A stretch of 14,747 nucleotides of DNA from Ruminococcaceae bacterium UBA3818 (GTDB lineage: Bacteria; Bacillota; Clostridia; Oscillospirales; Ruminococcaceae): positions 1 to 14,747 of the forward strand of contig DFDW01000012.1 of assembly GCA_002369315.1 (NCBI GenBank). The letters are read 5' to 3'. The translations under genes were made by a program, and so were the position numbers. Shown one piece after another: positions 1 to 6,463 of this stretch. Under the pieces are notes generated by a model, which was given only the letters and a program-made list of their open reading frames with translations, did not search any database and was not told the origin of the DNA. Each line of letters opens with the position of its first letter. Position 1 is the stretch's first letter.

Positions 1-73
1 TTTTGCAAAAAAAATTAAAAAACGCGTTTTTTCATCTTTTTCATACTTTTTTTATAAAACAAGAAAAAAAGCC

Positions 74-102
74 TTGACTTTCCTTTTGAATTTTGCTATA
101 TT
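74..102 (+). promoter_or_regulatory. Sigma-A promoter of the tRNA-Arg gene
   Basis: TTGACT (74-79) and TATATT (97-102) are separated by exactly 17 bp, with a TG one base before the -10 (extended -10). The predicted start is near 109, about 15 bases before the tRNA. The 70 bases upstream are very A/T-rich and could act as an UP element, as expected for a strong stable-RNA promoter. Confidence 0.8.
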
Positions 103-123
103 AATTGGGCTGAATAAAGTTAT

Positions 124-200
124 GCGCTGCTAGCTCAGCTGGATAGAGTGACTGGCTACGAACCAGTAGGTCAGGGGTTCGAGTCCCTTCAGGCGCGCCA
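124..200 (+). tRNA. tRNA-Arg (anticodon ACG) with encoded CCA
   Basis: A 77-base cloverleaf can be drawn by hand. The D stem is GCTC/GAGT, the anticodon stem is ACTGG/CCAGT around loop CTACGAA (anticodon ACG), the variable loop is AGGTC, and the T arm is AGGGG-TTCGAGT-CCCTT. Discriminator G and CCA are encoded. ACG is read as ICG after A34 deamination and decodes CGU/CGC/CGA. The acceptor stem is abnormal: GCGCTGC faces CAGGCGC, so pairs 1-4 are Watson-Crick, pair 5 is U-G, pair 6 is G/A and pair 7 is C/C. Alternatively GCGC and TG pair with a bulged G on the 3' side. It has its own promoter and terminator, so it looks expressed, but whether it folds and is charged normally is open. Confidence 0.9.
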
Positions 201-202
201 GG

Positions 203-237
203 AAAAGCCGATCGGAATCATCCGGTCGGCTTTTCTT
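203..237 (+). terminator. Intrinsic terminator of the tRNA gene
   Basis: Inverted repeat 203-215 / 222-234 forms a 13-bp stem with one G-U pair around a 6-base loop and ends in a T-rich tail. It starts three bases after the CCA, so the primary tRNA transcript is monocistronic. Confidence 0.85.
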
Positions 238-252
238 ATTAAATACCAAAAG

Positions 253-281
253 TCGACTTTCCCGCTTCTTTGTGCTATAAT
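253..281 (+). promoter_or_regulatory. Sigma-A promoter of manA
   Basis: TCGACT (253-258), a 17-bp spacer and a perfect TATAAT (276-281) preceded by an extended TG. The predicted start near 288 leaves only about 25 bases of leader before the manA ATG, so no room for a riboswitch. The promoter is similar in sequence to the tRNA promoter 180 bp upstream. Confidence 0.8.
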
Positions 282-313
282 AAAAAACAAACAAATGGAA
301 AAGGAACGATTAT

Positions 314-1279
314 ATGGAACCCTTTCTTCTCAAACCTGCGTGCAAAACCTCTATTTGGGGCGGCACAAAGTTAAAAAAGCGTTTTCATAAAGACTACCCG
401 GGCGATATCATTTCCGAATCCTGGGAACTTTCCGTGCATCCGGCCGGACTAAGTCTGGCGGACAGCGGCTCTTTCTGCGGGGCCTCTCTTGCCGAACTGA
501 TCAAAACCCCTTCCGTACTGGGGAGATTTGTAAAAGAATATTCTGTTTTTCCGTTGATGATCAAATGGATTGATTCCCAACGTCCCCTGTCCATTCAGGT
601 CCATCCGGATAACGACTATGCCCTGGAACATGAAAACGACATGGGCAAAACCGAGATGTGGTATATTATCGACTGCGACCCCGGCGCCTATTTATACTAT
701 GGATTTTCTCACGAAATCACCCAGGAGGAATTTGCCAGCCGTATCCGGGATAACAGTCTTTTGGAAGTTGTGAAAAAAGTACCGGTAAAAAAGGGCGATG
801 TCTTTTTCATCCCCTCCGGTACGCTCCATGCCATTGGGCCGGGTATTCTTCTGGCGGAAGTACAGCAGAGTTCCAATGTCACCTACCGTATTTATGATTA
901 CGGAAGACTGGATACTGACGGGAAGCCCCGGCAGCTGCATGTTGAAAAAGCAATCGAGGTAACGCGCCTGGCTCCTGCCGATGATGTGATTCCTGTACCT
1001 GTTCCGCTGGCAAATCCGCATGACACCCTGCTGGCCTCCTGCCCGTACTTTGCGGTCGTGCGCCAAAGGATTGACACCCCACGTCACAATTCCGGCGATT
1101 GTTCTTCTTTTCATGCCCTGATGTGCGTGGAAGGAAGCGGAACGCTCGAAACCGAAACGCAAAAGCTTTCTTTCCCTGCGGGAGCCACCATTTTTGTCCC
1201 GGCGGACAGCCCTGATTTCACCCTTTCCGGTTCCATGACGCTACTGGATGTGTTTGTTCCCGACCCCGCCCTGTTTTAG
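314..1279 (+). CDS. manA: Mannose-6-phosphate isomerase, class I (type I PMI)
   Basis: Cytoplasmic zinc enzyme interconverting mannose-6-phosphate and fructose-6-phosphate, linking mannose catabolism and GDP-mannose supply to glycolysis. The 321-residue protein matches the short Bacillus-type ManA. Visible family landmarks are the N-terminal cupin start with WGG at 15-17, the zinc ligands Q95 and H97 in SIQVHPDN, E114 in GKTEMW and H172 in PSGTLHAIGPG, and the signature around R192 in YRIYDYGR. All catalytic positions are present. The start ATG has AAGGAA about 8 bases upstream and sits 25 bases from its own promoter. It is a single-gene unit ending in a bidirectional terminator shared with the convergent surface-protein gene. 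No mannose PTS or GDP-mannose genes are nearby, so catabolic versus biosynthetic use cannot be told. Confidence 0.95.
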   Translation: MEPFLLKPACKTSIWGGTKLKKRFHKDYPGDIISESWELSVHPAGLSLADSGSFCGASLAELIKTPSVLGRFVKEYSVFPLMIKWIDSQRPLSIQVHPDNDYALEHENDMGKTEMWYIIDCDPGAYLYYGFSHEITQEEFASRIRDNSLLEVVKKVPVKKGDVFFIPSGTLHAIGPGILLAEVQQSSNVTYRIYDYGRLDTDGKPRQLHVEKAIEVTRLAPADDVIPVPVPLANPHDTLLASCPYFAVVRQRIDTPRHNSGDCSSFHALMCVEGSGTLETETQKLSFPAGATIFVPADSPDFTLSGSMTLLDVFVPDPALF

Positions 1280-1330
1280 GAGATTGCTTTGCGCCTTTCA
1301 TCTGCATTCTTCTGCGGAAATTTCTGCAGC

Positions 1331-1366
1331 AAAAAGCCGTGACGCGGAGAGCCGTCACGGCTTTTT
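1331..1366. terminator. Bidirectional intrinsic terminator
   Basis: A perfect 14-bp stem, 1331-1344 against 1353-1366, encloses 8 bases. A5 on one side and T5 on the other give a U-tract in both directions. It lies 52 bases after the manA stop and 35 bases after the stop of the convergent minus-strand gene, and serves both. Confidence 0.9.
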
Positions 1367-1400
1367 CTTTGATTCGGCAAAGAAATTTTTGTACCGAATC

Positions 1401-2366
1401 TTATTTTGCTTTTTTCATGGCAACCGCGCCAGCCGCCGCCAGAGACACAACAGACAAGGCAACTGCGACATTTACGAAATCGACAGAGCCGGTAGCCGGG
1501 TTCTCCTCCTTATCCGACCCAGAAGAATCTCCGGCGCCATTGTCAGACGCCGCAACAGCCTTCAGCTCTTTGTCGGAGATGACATAGGAACCCAGGTTTT
1601 TGGTCTTCAGCGTCAGGGTGCCTTCCTCTTTGTCATACTCCGCTTTGGTTTTCACCAGTTTCTCCTCGGAATTCACCTCATACAGATACCAGGTTTTGTC
1701 CATATCGCTAACGTTATAAACCAAAGTACCGTTGAAGTCAAAAGCGGGATTGCCGTTAAACTGCAGGAAAGACAGGTCCGCGTCCTCATTGGCCTGGACG
1801 ATGGATTTGATCGCCTTGGTGGTGTAGTGCATGTTTACATCGGCCTGGTCCTCCAGACGGACATTGTAATATGCGTCTACATCGGAAAAGCTGAACGTTA
1901 CATTTTTGTTGGTAGAAGCAAAATCATATACCGGAGCATCGTTGTTCAAAACGATTTCCAGTTCCGCGTCCGCACCGATCTCAGCTTTTTTCCACTGAAC
2001 GGTAAAGTCGAAAGAATAGGTTTTCACCAGCGCGTTGGTGTTCTTATGTTTCAGTTGAATATCGCCGGCAACATTTACCGCCTTGGTGCCATAATTCTCT
2101 TTCAGCTGAAGAATCAGAGCGTCTTTGCCCTCGTCGTTTTTACCGACGGTAACGGACTCTACCGCGTCTTTGCCGGAAGTCAGCTTGTTGGTCACTTTCA
2201 GGGCAGAAGCGTCCATCTCCTCATCCAACAGAATTTCTACAGACTGGCCGGGGGTATTTTCCTGTGTATATTTGTCATTTTGATTTTCTGTCTCTTCTGC
2301 AAACGCTGTCAAACTGGTCACTGCAACAGCAGCGGCCATCATCAGGACCGCTAAGGTCTTTTTCAT
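1401..2366 (-). CDS. Secreted, probably sortase-anchored protein of unknown function (NPATG signal)
   Basis: I do not recognise the family. The 321-residue protein has a clear Sec signal peptide (MKKTLAVLMM start, predicted cleavage after AFA at about residue 23) and an acidic, Thr/Asn/Asp-rich, probably beta-rich ectodomain. A low-complexity Gly/Ser/Asp linker (about 256-287) leads to a C-terminal sorting signal: NPATG at 289-293, a hydrophobic segment at about 297-316 and the basic tail KKAK. NPxTG-type signals are used by some clostridial sortases, but no sortase is in the window. No catalytic motif is visible. The start at 2366 is chosen over an upstream in-frame ATG at 2486 because AAGGAGG sits just before it, the signal peptide begins there, and the predicted promoter lies between the two. 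Own promoter and terminator make it monocistronic. Possible roles are adhesion, wall structure or ligand binding; this is inference only. Confidence 0.85.
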   Translation of the reverse strand: MKKTLAVLMMAAAVAVTSLTAFAEETENQNDKYTQENTPGQSVEILLDEEMDASALKVTNKLTSGKDAVESVTVGKNDEGKDALILQLKENYGTKAVNVAGDIQLKHKNTNALVKTYSFDFTVQWKKAEIGADAELEIVLNNDAPVYDFASTNKNVTFSFSDVDAYYNVRLEDQADVNMHYTTKAIKSIVQANEDADLSFLQFNGNPAFDFNGTLVYNVSDMDKTWYLYEVNSEEKLVKTKAEYDKEEGTLTLKTKNLGSYVISDKELKAVAASDNGAGDSSGSDKEENPATGSVDFVNVAVALSVVSLAAAGAVAMKKAK

Positions 2367-2457
2367 GGTTTTTCCTCCTTGAAATTGTTTGGCGGCGCGC
2401 TCTCCAACAGGCCGTTCCCTTTTGGGATAAGAAATTTTTCTCCCCTGGGACAGCCTT

Positions 2458-2486
2458 ATTATAAAAAAGCGCAAAGGTCGTTTCAA
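2458..2486 (-). promoter_or_regulatory. Sigma-A promoter of the surface-protein gene
   Basis: On the minus strand, TTGAAA (2486-2481), a 17-bp spacer and a perfect TATAAT (2463-2458). The predicted start near 2451 gives an 85-base leader. I see no strong hairpin in that leader other than short G/C runs. Confidence 0.75.
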
Positions 2487-2816
2487 CCGGTGGATTTTTC
2501 CCCTTTGGGGATTTCCTTCCTCGGTTGGGAAAAGTTCTTGCCTTCGGCCACAAAAGTTTGGAAGAAAACCAAATCAATGGCAAAAAGCCAAAAATCTGTT
2601 TGCCAAGTCTTTCGCAGTTCTTTTTATAGAAGAAATGGATATCCGCTTTTTTCTTCATCAAAAAGTCCAAAGCAACAGCCGGTACACATTTGAGTGTACC
2701 GGCTGTCTTTCTCCGCAGAGAATCCCTTTTGATATGTTAGCGCTTGCCAACAGCCATCCAAAATCACGCGCCTGCCGGAATCGCAAAAATTTTGAAGCTT
2801 TCCCGGCTGCACCATA
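2487..2816. other. Gene-poor intergenic stretch with one long hairpin
   Basis: Between the surface-protein promoter and the GNAT stop codon I find no open frame with a ribosome binding site or recognisable protein. The frames that cross it run into neighbouring genes in the wrong phase. It holds the perfect stem-loop at 2675-2706 and small GGC/GCC hairpins only. It is more A/T-rich than the coding flanks. Confidence 0.6.
2675..2706 (-). terminator. Perfect 13-bp stem-loop, probable GNAT terminator
   Basis: ACAGCCGGTACAC (2675-2687) is exactly complementary to 2694-2706 around a 6-base loop. It lies about 110 bases downstream of the GNAT stop. The U-tract is poor on both strands (GTTGCTTTGG on the minus side, GTCTTTCTCC on the plus side), so termination efficiency is uncertain; it may be an RNA 3'-end stabiliser or an operator instead. 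Confidence 0.5.
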
Positions 2817-3407
2817 TCATTTTACACGGGCCGCATATTGCTCAAATATCTTTTTCACCTCGTCCTGATCCAGGCGGTTTATCGGAACCGGGGAGGTCGG
2901 ATGATTGGAGACCGGCGCAATTTGTTTTGCAAACCACTGTACATCATACCATCGCCCCAGCTTATATCCTGCGTTCTCCCATTTTGCGAGAACGGAAAAC
3001 CCCATCGCCTGGTGAAGCGCCTCGCTTTTCGGATTAGGATGGGTCACGATACCGATGACCTTTAAATACCCCTGCATCACCAAAACATCCAAAAGGCAAC
3101 CGTATAAGAGCCGGCCAATACCCTTTCCTCTGGTGTCTTCCCGCAAGTAGATGGTCAAGTCCGCATTCCATTGATACGCCTTTCTCACATTTTGAGGCGA
3201 AGCATAGGCGTACCCGATTATCTGCCCGTCCGCTTCCGCCACAATCCACGGAAAAACAGGCATATACGCTTTCATTCTGCGCGCGATTTCACCTGCATCC
3301 GGAGGAATATATTCAAAAGTAATGCTGGTTTTTTCCACATAGGGACGATAAATTTCAGCGCAGGAAAGCGCATCTTCCGCGTTGGCAAAACGAAACACCA
3401 ATGACAC
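2817..3407 (-). CDS. GNAT acetyltransferase, phosphinothricin/methionine-sulfone acetyltransferase-like
   Basis: A 196-residue N-acetyltransferase of the PAT/MnaT branch of the GNAT fold, which uses acetyl-CoA to acetylate small amino-acid-like amines; the true substrate here is unknown. Visible features are the early motif TSITFE (27-32), the acetyl-CoA pyrophosphate-binding loop RGKGIG (93-98), the segment HPNPKSEALHQAMGF (123-137) and GYKLGRWYDVQWF (147-159), the last typical of PAT-like members. About 30 extra residues follow the usual end, with low similarity to anything I know. The start is GTG at 3407: GAGAGGA lies 9 bases upstream and an in-frame stop three codons before excludes earlier starts. 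The gene has its own promoter, and an intrinsic terminator stands in its leader, which suggests conditional expression. It is isolated from its neighbours. Confidence 0.88.
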   Translation of the reverse strand: MSLVFRFANAEDALSCAEIYRPYVEKTSITFEYIPPDAGEIARRMKAYMPVFPWIVAEADGQIIGYAYASPQNVRKAYQWNADLTIYLREDTRGKGIGRLLYGCLLDVLVMQGYLKVIGIVTHPNPKSEALHQAMGFSVLAKWENAGYKLGRWYDVQWFAKQIAPVSNHPTSPVPINRLDQDEVKKIFEQYAARVK

Positions 3408-3430
3408 AGGCCATCATCCTCTCTTTTTTG

Positions 3431-3464
3431 AAAAAAAGACGCTGCGTTTTTACGCAGCGTCTTT
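3431..3464 (-). terminator. Intrinsic terminator inside the GNAT leader (possible attenuator)
   Basis: A perfect 13-bp stem, 3435-3447 with 3452-3464, has a 4-base loop and, on the minus strand, runs into a seven-T tract (3437-3431). It ends 24 bases before the GTG of the GNAT gene and begins about 8 bases after the predicted GNAT transcription start. It could terminate readthrough from the aminopeptidase gene upstream, attenuate GNAT, or both. Confidence 0.8.
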
Positions 3465-3478
3465 GCATTACAGCGTTA

Positions 3479-3507
3479 ACATTAGCATGTTCCAGAATGA
3501 TTGTCAA
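3479..3507 (-). promoter_or_regulatory. Predicted promoter of the GNAT gene
   Basis: A perfect TTGACA (3507-3502), a 17-bp spacer, then TAATGT (3484-3479) with an extended TG one base before it. The -10 itself is weak, but the consensus -35 plus extended -10 is convincing. The predicted start is about 3472, upstream of the terminator hairpin at 3431-3464. Confidence 0.65.
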
Positions 3508-3669
3508 GCTTTGGGCTTTTTGTTCAGGCAAAGTCTGTCCGGCAGGCCAAGCAGACCGCTCACGCAAAAAGGCAACGACAGCATCTGCGTACGATGGTCA
3601 CTCCCATTTGCGATATCCTCGCTCTTTCTGCATGACAGACAATTTGCCATGCTGCCCTCGTAAACTCCG

Positions 3670-5454
3670 TCAGATCGCGCGGGTATACTCTTTCAGCCAA
3701 TCCCGCTCCTCATCGGTGAGATAGTCGAACAGCTTGCCGTATACCATTGCGTGATAGTCATTCAAAGTTTGGCGTTCTTTCGCGGTCATATACTGCGGAT
3801 CGATGCCGTCCAAATCGATAGGGGCATAGGTTACCGGCTCGAAATACATAAACTGCCCGTCCGCATTTTTCACACCCTTGCGGCAGATCAGTTCATTCTC
3901 AGTGCGGATACCATGGCTTCCTTCAATATAGATTCCCGGCTCATCGGTAGTCACCATTCCTTCTTCCAGAATAGCGCTGTCCCGGCGCTCCGGTACAATT
4001 TTCCACCGGAACCCATTCGGTGCTTCGTGGACGTTGAGCAAATAGCCGATTCCGTGTCCGGTGCCGCATTTATAATCCAGATCCAAATCCCAAATCGGTC
4101 CCCGGGCCAGGATATCCAGGTTCATTCCGATACAGCCGTACAAAAACCGCGCATTTGCCAAATTCAGGCAGCTGCGCAATACGGTGGTAAAATGCAGCTT
4201 CTGCTCATCGGTAATGGGACCCAGTACCATGGTGCGGGTGATATCGGTGGTTCCTTCGTAATACTGGCCGCCGGAATCCACCAGCAGCATTCCCTCCGGC
4301 TCCAATACCGCGTTGGACTCCTCTGTTGCGGAATAATGCATCATCGCCGCGTTTGCCTTGTAGGCGGAAATGGTCTCAAAACTGGGTTCGATAAAGCCTT
4401 CCTGCTCTGCCCGGCGCGCCAACAGATAATCCGACGCACTGATTTCCGTCATGGGGATTTTTCCCACGTTGGTTTTCAGCCAATACATAAACTTGGTAAA
4501 AGCAACGCCGTCTTTAATGTGGGCATTCCGGATATTTTTCAATTCCACCGGATTTTTGATTGCTTTGGCCAGCTGCGTAGGATTAGCCTTTTCCACTTTC
4601 CTGCCCTGGATGGAAGAGTCAATCTCATAGTTGACCTTCTGCGGATCCATCAGCACGACTTCATCGGCCGCCATCGCCTTGACAAACGGAATCATCTCAT
4701 CATATCCATGGATCTCCACTCCATCGGCAGCCATTTGGGCCCGGATTTCCTCGTTCAGGCACACTGGATTGACAAAAAGGTGGGCTTTTTCCATCTCAAC
4801 CACTGCGTAAGACAGGACCACCGGGTTGCACGCTACATCATTGCCGCGAATATTAAACAGCCAGGCAATGTCATCCAGGGTAGTGATTATATGCGCAGTA
4901 CAGCCGTTGGTTTTCATTTTTTCCCGCAGCTCAAACAATTTTTGCGTCACAGATTTCCCCGCGTATTTTTCATCCAGCAGGAATGCCGGCTCCGCAGATA
5001 AAGCGGGACGGTCTTCCCAAATCATCCCCACCAGGTCCTCACTTGTGGAGAGCGCCACTTTTTTGTCAGCCAGCTTTTCGGTAAACGCACGGCCCAAAGC
5101 CGCGGTGATAACCCGTCCGTCGAATCCCAGCTTGCCGCCGGCGGGAATCGCGTCATACAAATAATCCTCAATTTCCGGCGTGCCCTCTTCTCCCATTTTC
5201 ATCAGCGTGACAGTGGTGTCCTTCAACTGGTTCGCGGCCTGAATAAAGTAGCGGCCGTCCGTCCACAGACATGCCTCTTTGGGCGTGACTACCAGCGTTC
5301 CGGCGGAGCCGGTAAAGCCGGACATGTATTTTCTCGCTTTAAAATAATCGCCCACATATTCTGATTCATGGAAATCAGAAGTAGGAATCACATAGGCATC
5401 TATACCGCGCTGAGCCATCAGGCCGCGCAATTTTTCCAATCTTTGTGGTATCAT
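3670..5454 (-). CDS. Xaa-Pro aminopeptidase (peptidase M24B, three-domain type)
   Basis: Cytoplasmic metalloaminopeptidase removing the N-terminal residue from peptides with proline in second position. At 594 residues it is the long form resembling eukaryotic XPNPEP1, not the 440-residue E. coli PepP. Two creatinase-like N-terminal domains (about 1-150 and 160-305) precede the pita-bread catalytic domain and a C-terminal extension ending in DEERDWLKEY. Counting from the upstream ATG at 5460, the dinuclear metal ligands are D395 (LLVDSGG), D406 (TTDITRT), H469 (GTGHGIG), E507 (TDEPGIY) and E521 (TENEL), with conserved H375 and H478. All are intact. Two in-frame ATGs lie at 5460 and 5454. AGGAGG is only one base before the first but seven before the second, so 5454 is preferred. 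It stands alone with its own promoter. Confidence 0.93.
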   Translation of the reverse strand: MIPQRLEKLRGLMAQRGIDAYVIPTSDFHESEYVGDYFKARKYMSGFTGSAGTLVVTPKEACLWTDGRYFIQAANQLKDTTVTLMKMGEEGTPEIEDYLYDAIPAGGKLGFDGRVITAALGRAFTEKLADKKVALSTSEDLVGMIWEDRPALSAEPAFLLDEKYAGKSVTQKLFELREKMKTNGCTAHIITTLDDIAWLFNIRGNDVACNPVVLSYAVVEMEKAHLFVNPVCLNEEIRAQMAADGVEIHGYDEMIPFVKAMAADEVVLMDPQKVNYEIDSSIQGRKVEKANPTQLAKAIKNPVELKNIRNAHIKDGVAFTKFMYWLKTNVGKIPMTEISASDYLLARRAEQEGFIEPSFETISAYKANAAMMHYSATEESNAVLEPEGMLLVDSGGQYYEGTTDITRTMVLGPITDEQKLHFTTVLRSCLNLANARFLYGCIGMNLDILARGPIWDLDLDYKCGTGHGIGYLLNVHEAPNGFRWKIVPERRDSAILEEGMVTTDEPGIYIEGSHGIRTENELICRKGVKNADGQFMYFEPVTYAPIDLDGIDPQYMTAKERQTLNDYHAMVYGKLFDYLTDEERDWLKEYTRAI

Positions 5455-5481
5455 CGTCATTCCTCCTTATTCTTTGCCCTT

Positions 5482-5510
5482 ATCATAGCACAACCGATTT
5501 TTAAAAGCCA
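5482..5510 (-). promoter_or_regulatory. Probable promoter of the Xaa-Pro aminopeptidase gene
   Basis: TATGAT (5487-5482) with an extended TG just upstream is a good -10. The -35 position 17 bp away reads TGGCTT, a poor match, so the promoter probably relies on the extended -10. The predicted start near 5475 gives a leader of about 20 bases. Confidence 0.55.
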
Positions 5511-5711
5511 GAGGATTTGGGAATATTTTGCTTGCCAACGTATGTATGGGCGAGTATTGTGAAACAAAAAATCTTCAACAGCGGCCCAAAGCTCGTTATC
5601 CTTTTTTGCTGTATCATCTATTTATATCCTCTTTTTCTCTTTTCTTTCAAACGTCTCGGCCGAAATCTTCTTCCAGACCGGCCAGGCGCGCTTTTGGCAA
5701 TGCTGCAAAAC
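5511..5711. other. Intergenic sequence without a supported gene
   Basis: From the aminopeptidase promoter to the bioY terminator I see no gene with a convincing start, length or recognisable product. A 38-codon minus-strand frame (5501-5617) has an AGAGGA upstream but no recognisable similarity and runs into the aminopeptidase promoter. Confidence 0.55.
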
Positions 5712-5747
5712 AAAAAAGCACGGCCGTTTTTTTAACCGCCGTGCTTT
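5712..5747 (-). terminator. Intrinsic terminator of bioY
   Basis: A perfect 10-bp stem, 5715-5724 with 5738-5747, and on the minus strand a run of six T (5717-5712). It starts 20 bases after the bioY stop. Confidence 0.85.
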
Positions 5748-5767
5748 ACCCTCATTTTTAGTCCATC

Positions 5768-6313
5768 CTATGCCAGTTTTCTGGAAAGATTGATCGCCTT
5801 TTTTAACTCCGGTACCAAAATAGCCGCCGAAATAATTTTTACCGCGTCGCCGGGCAAAAACGGTACCACGCAAGCACTCAATGCTGCGACCAATCCCTTG
5901 CCGGTGAGCAAAACAAACCAGACCGTACCAAACAGATAGCACAATGCCAAACCGCCTGTCATTCCAACCGCCAGCTTCCAGAACGAATCGCCCCAGTAGG
6001 TCGACACCATGCCTACTGCCAGTGCCGCAAAAATATATCCTAAAATATAGCCGCCTGTAGGACCCGCCAAAACAGATAAGCCGCCACGGAAATTGGAAAA
6101 TACGGGCATTCCTACTGCGCCCATCATCACATAAACGACCATGCTAACTGCGCCTTTGTAGCTGCCCAGCAGACCGCCGGCCAGATAAACTGAAAACAAC
6201 GCCAAATTAATCGGTATTTCGCCTATCGGAATGCCAATTTGGGAAAGGATACCGGTCATTGCCGCCAGTAACGCGCACAGTACCATGTCTTTTACCGTGA
6301 ATTTTTTTGTCAT
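5768..6313 (-). CDS. bioY: Biotin transporter substrate-binding subunit BioY (ECF S component)
   Basis: Integral membrane S component that binds biotin and works with a shared ECF module (EcfT and two EcfA ATPases), which is not in this window. The 181-residue protein has about six hydrophobic segments and the BioY hallmarks: the GMPVFSNFRGG loop (68-78), GPTGGYILG (84-92) and PFLPGDAVK near the C terminus (151-159), where Asp and Lys are conserved in the family. An upstream GTG at 6319 is in frame, but GGAG lies only two bases before it and eight bases before the ATG at 6313, so the ATG is chosen. The gene is alone, with its own promoter and terminator and no biotin synthesis genes adjacent, which fits uptake from the environment. 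A perfect inverted repeat spans the leader and may carry biotin-responsive control. Confidence 0.95.
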   Translation of the reverse strand: MTKKFTVKDMVLCALLAAMTGILSQIGIPIGEIPINLALFSVYLAGGLLGSYKGAVSMVVYVMMGAVGMPVFSNFRGGLSVLAGPTGGYILGYIFAALAVGMVSTYWGDSFWKLAVGMTGGLALCYLFGTVWFVLLTGKGLVAALSACVVPFLPGDAVKIISAAILVPELKKAINLSRKLA

Positions 6314-6329
6314 ATCCACAACTCCAATC

Positions 6330-6382
6330 TGTTTTGATTTATCCCAGCTTTTGCTTCTCCTAAAAAAGCCGAAATCAAAACA
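6330..6382 (-). repeat. Perfect 11-bp inverted repeat in the bioY promoter/leader
   Basis: TGTTTTGATTT (6330-6340) is exactly complementary to 6372-6382 across a 31-bp spacer. The right arm abuts the bioY -10 box and covers the predicted transcription start; the left arm ends 9 bases before the GGAG of the ribosome binding site. Within the spacer a weaker 7-bp pairing, GGCTTTT with AAAAGCT, would extend the stem. It could be an operator for a repressor or a leader hairpin. The half-sites do not match the BirA consensus I know. Confidence 0.7.
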
Positions 6383-6411
6383 AATATAGCAGTTTTTTTC
6401 TCAAAAAGCAA
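6383..6411 (-). promoter_or_regulatory. Predicted bioY promoter
   Basis: TTGCTT (6411-6406), a 17-bp spacer and TATATT (6388-6383) with extended TG. The start is predicted near 6376, inside the right arm of the inverted repeat. It is divergent from the recG promoter, the two -35 boxes being 23 bp apart. Confidence 0.7.
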
Positions 6412-6434
6412 TTCTTTTTCCCTATTTTTCTCGA

Positions 6435-6463
6435 TTGACTTTCCCCCGTATCCGGGATAACAT
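6435..6463 (+). promoter_or_regulatory. Predicted recG promoter
   Basis: TTGACT (6435-6440), a 17-bp spacer and TAACAT (6458-6463). The -10 is a 4/6 match. The predicted start near 6470 gives an 80-base leader before the recG ATG. Confidence 0.6.

Noticed and set aside
1248..2354. A 368-codon plus-strand frame opposite the surface-protein gene
   Set aside because: It overlaps manA and is antisense to a gene with signal peptide, ribosome binding site and promoter; its own protein has no recognisable features and no ribosome binding site.
2275..2670. A 131-codon minus-strand frame through the gap upstream of the surface protein
   Set aside because: It crosses the promoter and start of the surface-protein gene in the wrong phase and has no ribosome binding site.
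3751..5001. A 416-codon plus-strand frame inside the aminopeptidase gene
   Set aside because: Antisense shadow of a complete, well-conserved M24 peptidase.
5501..5617. A 38-codon minus-strand frame with AGAGGA before its ATG
   Set aside because: No recognisable product, no promoter found, and its end runs into the -35 region of the aminopeptidase promoter. Too weak to call.
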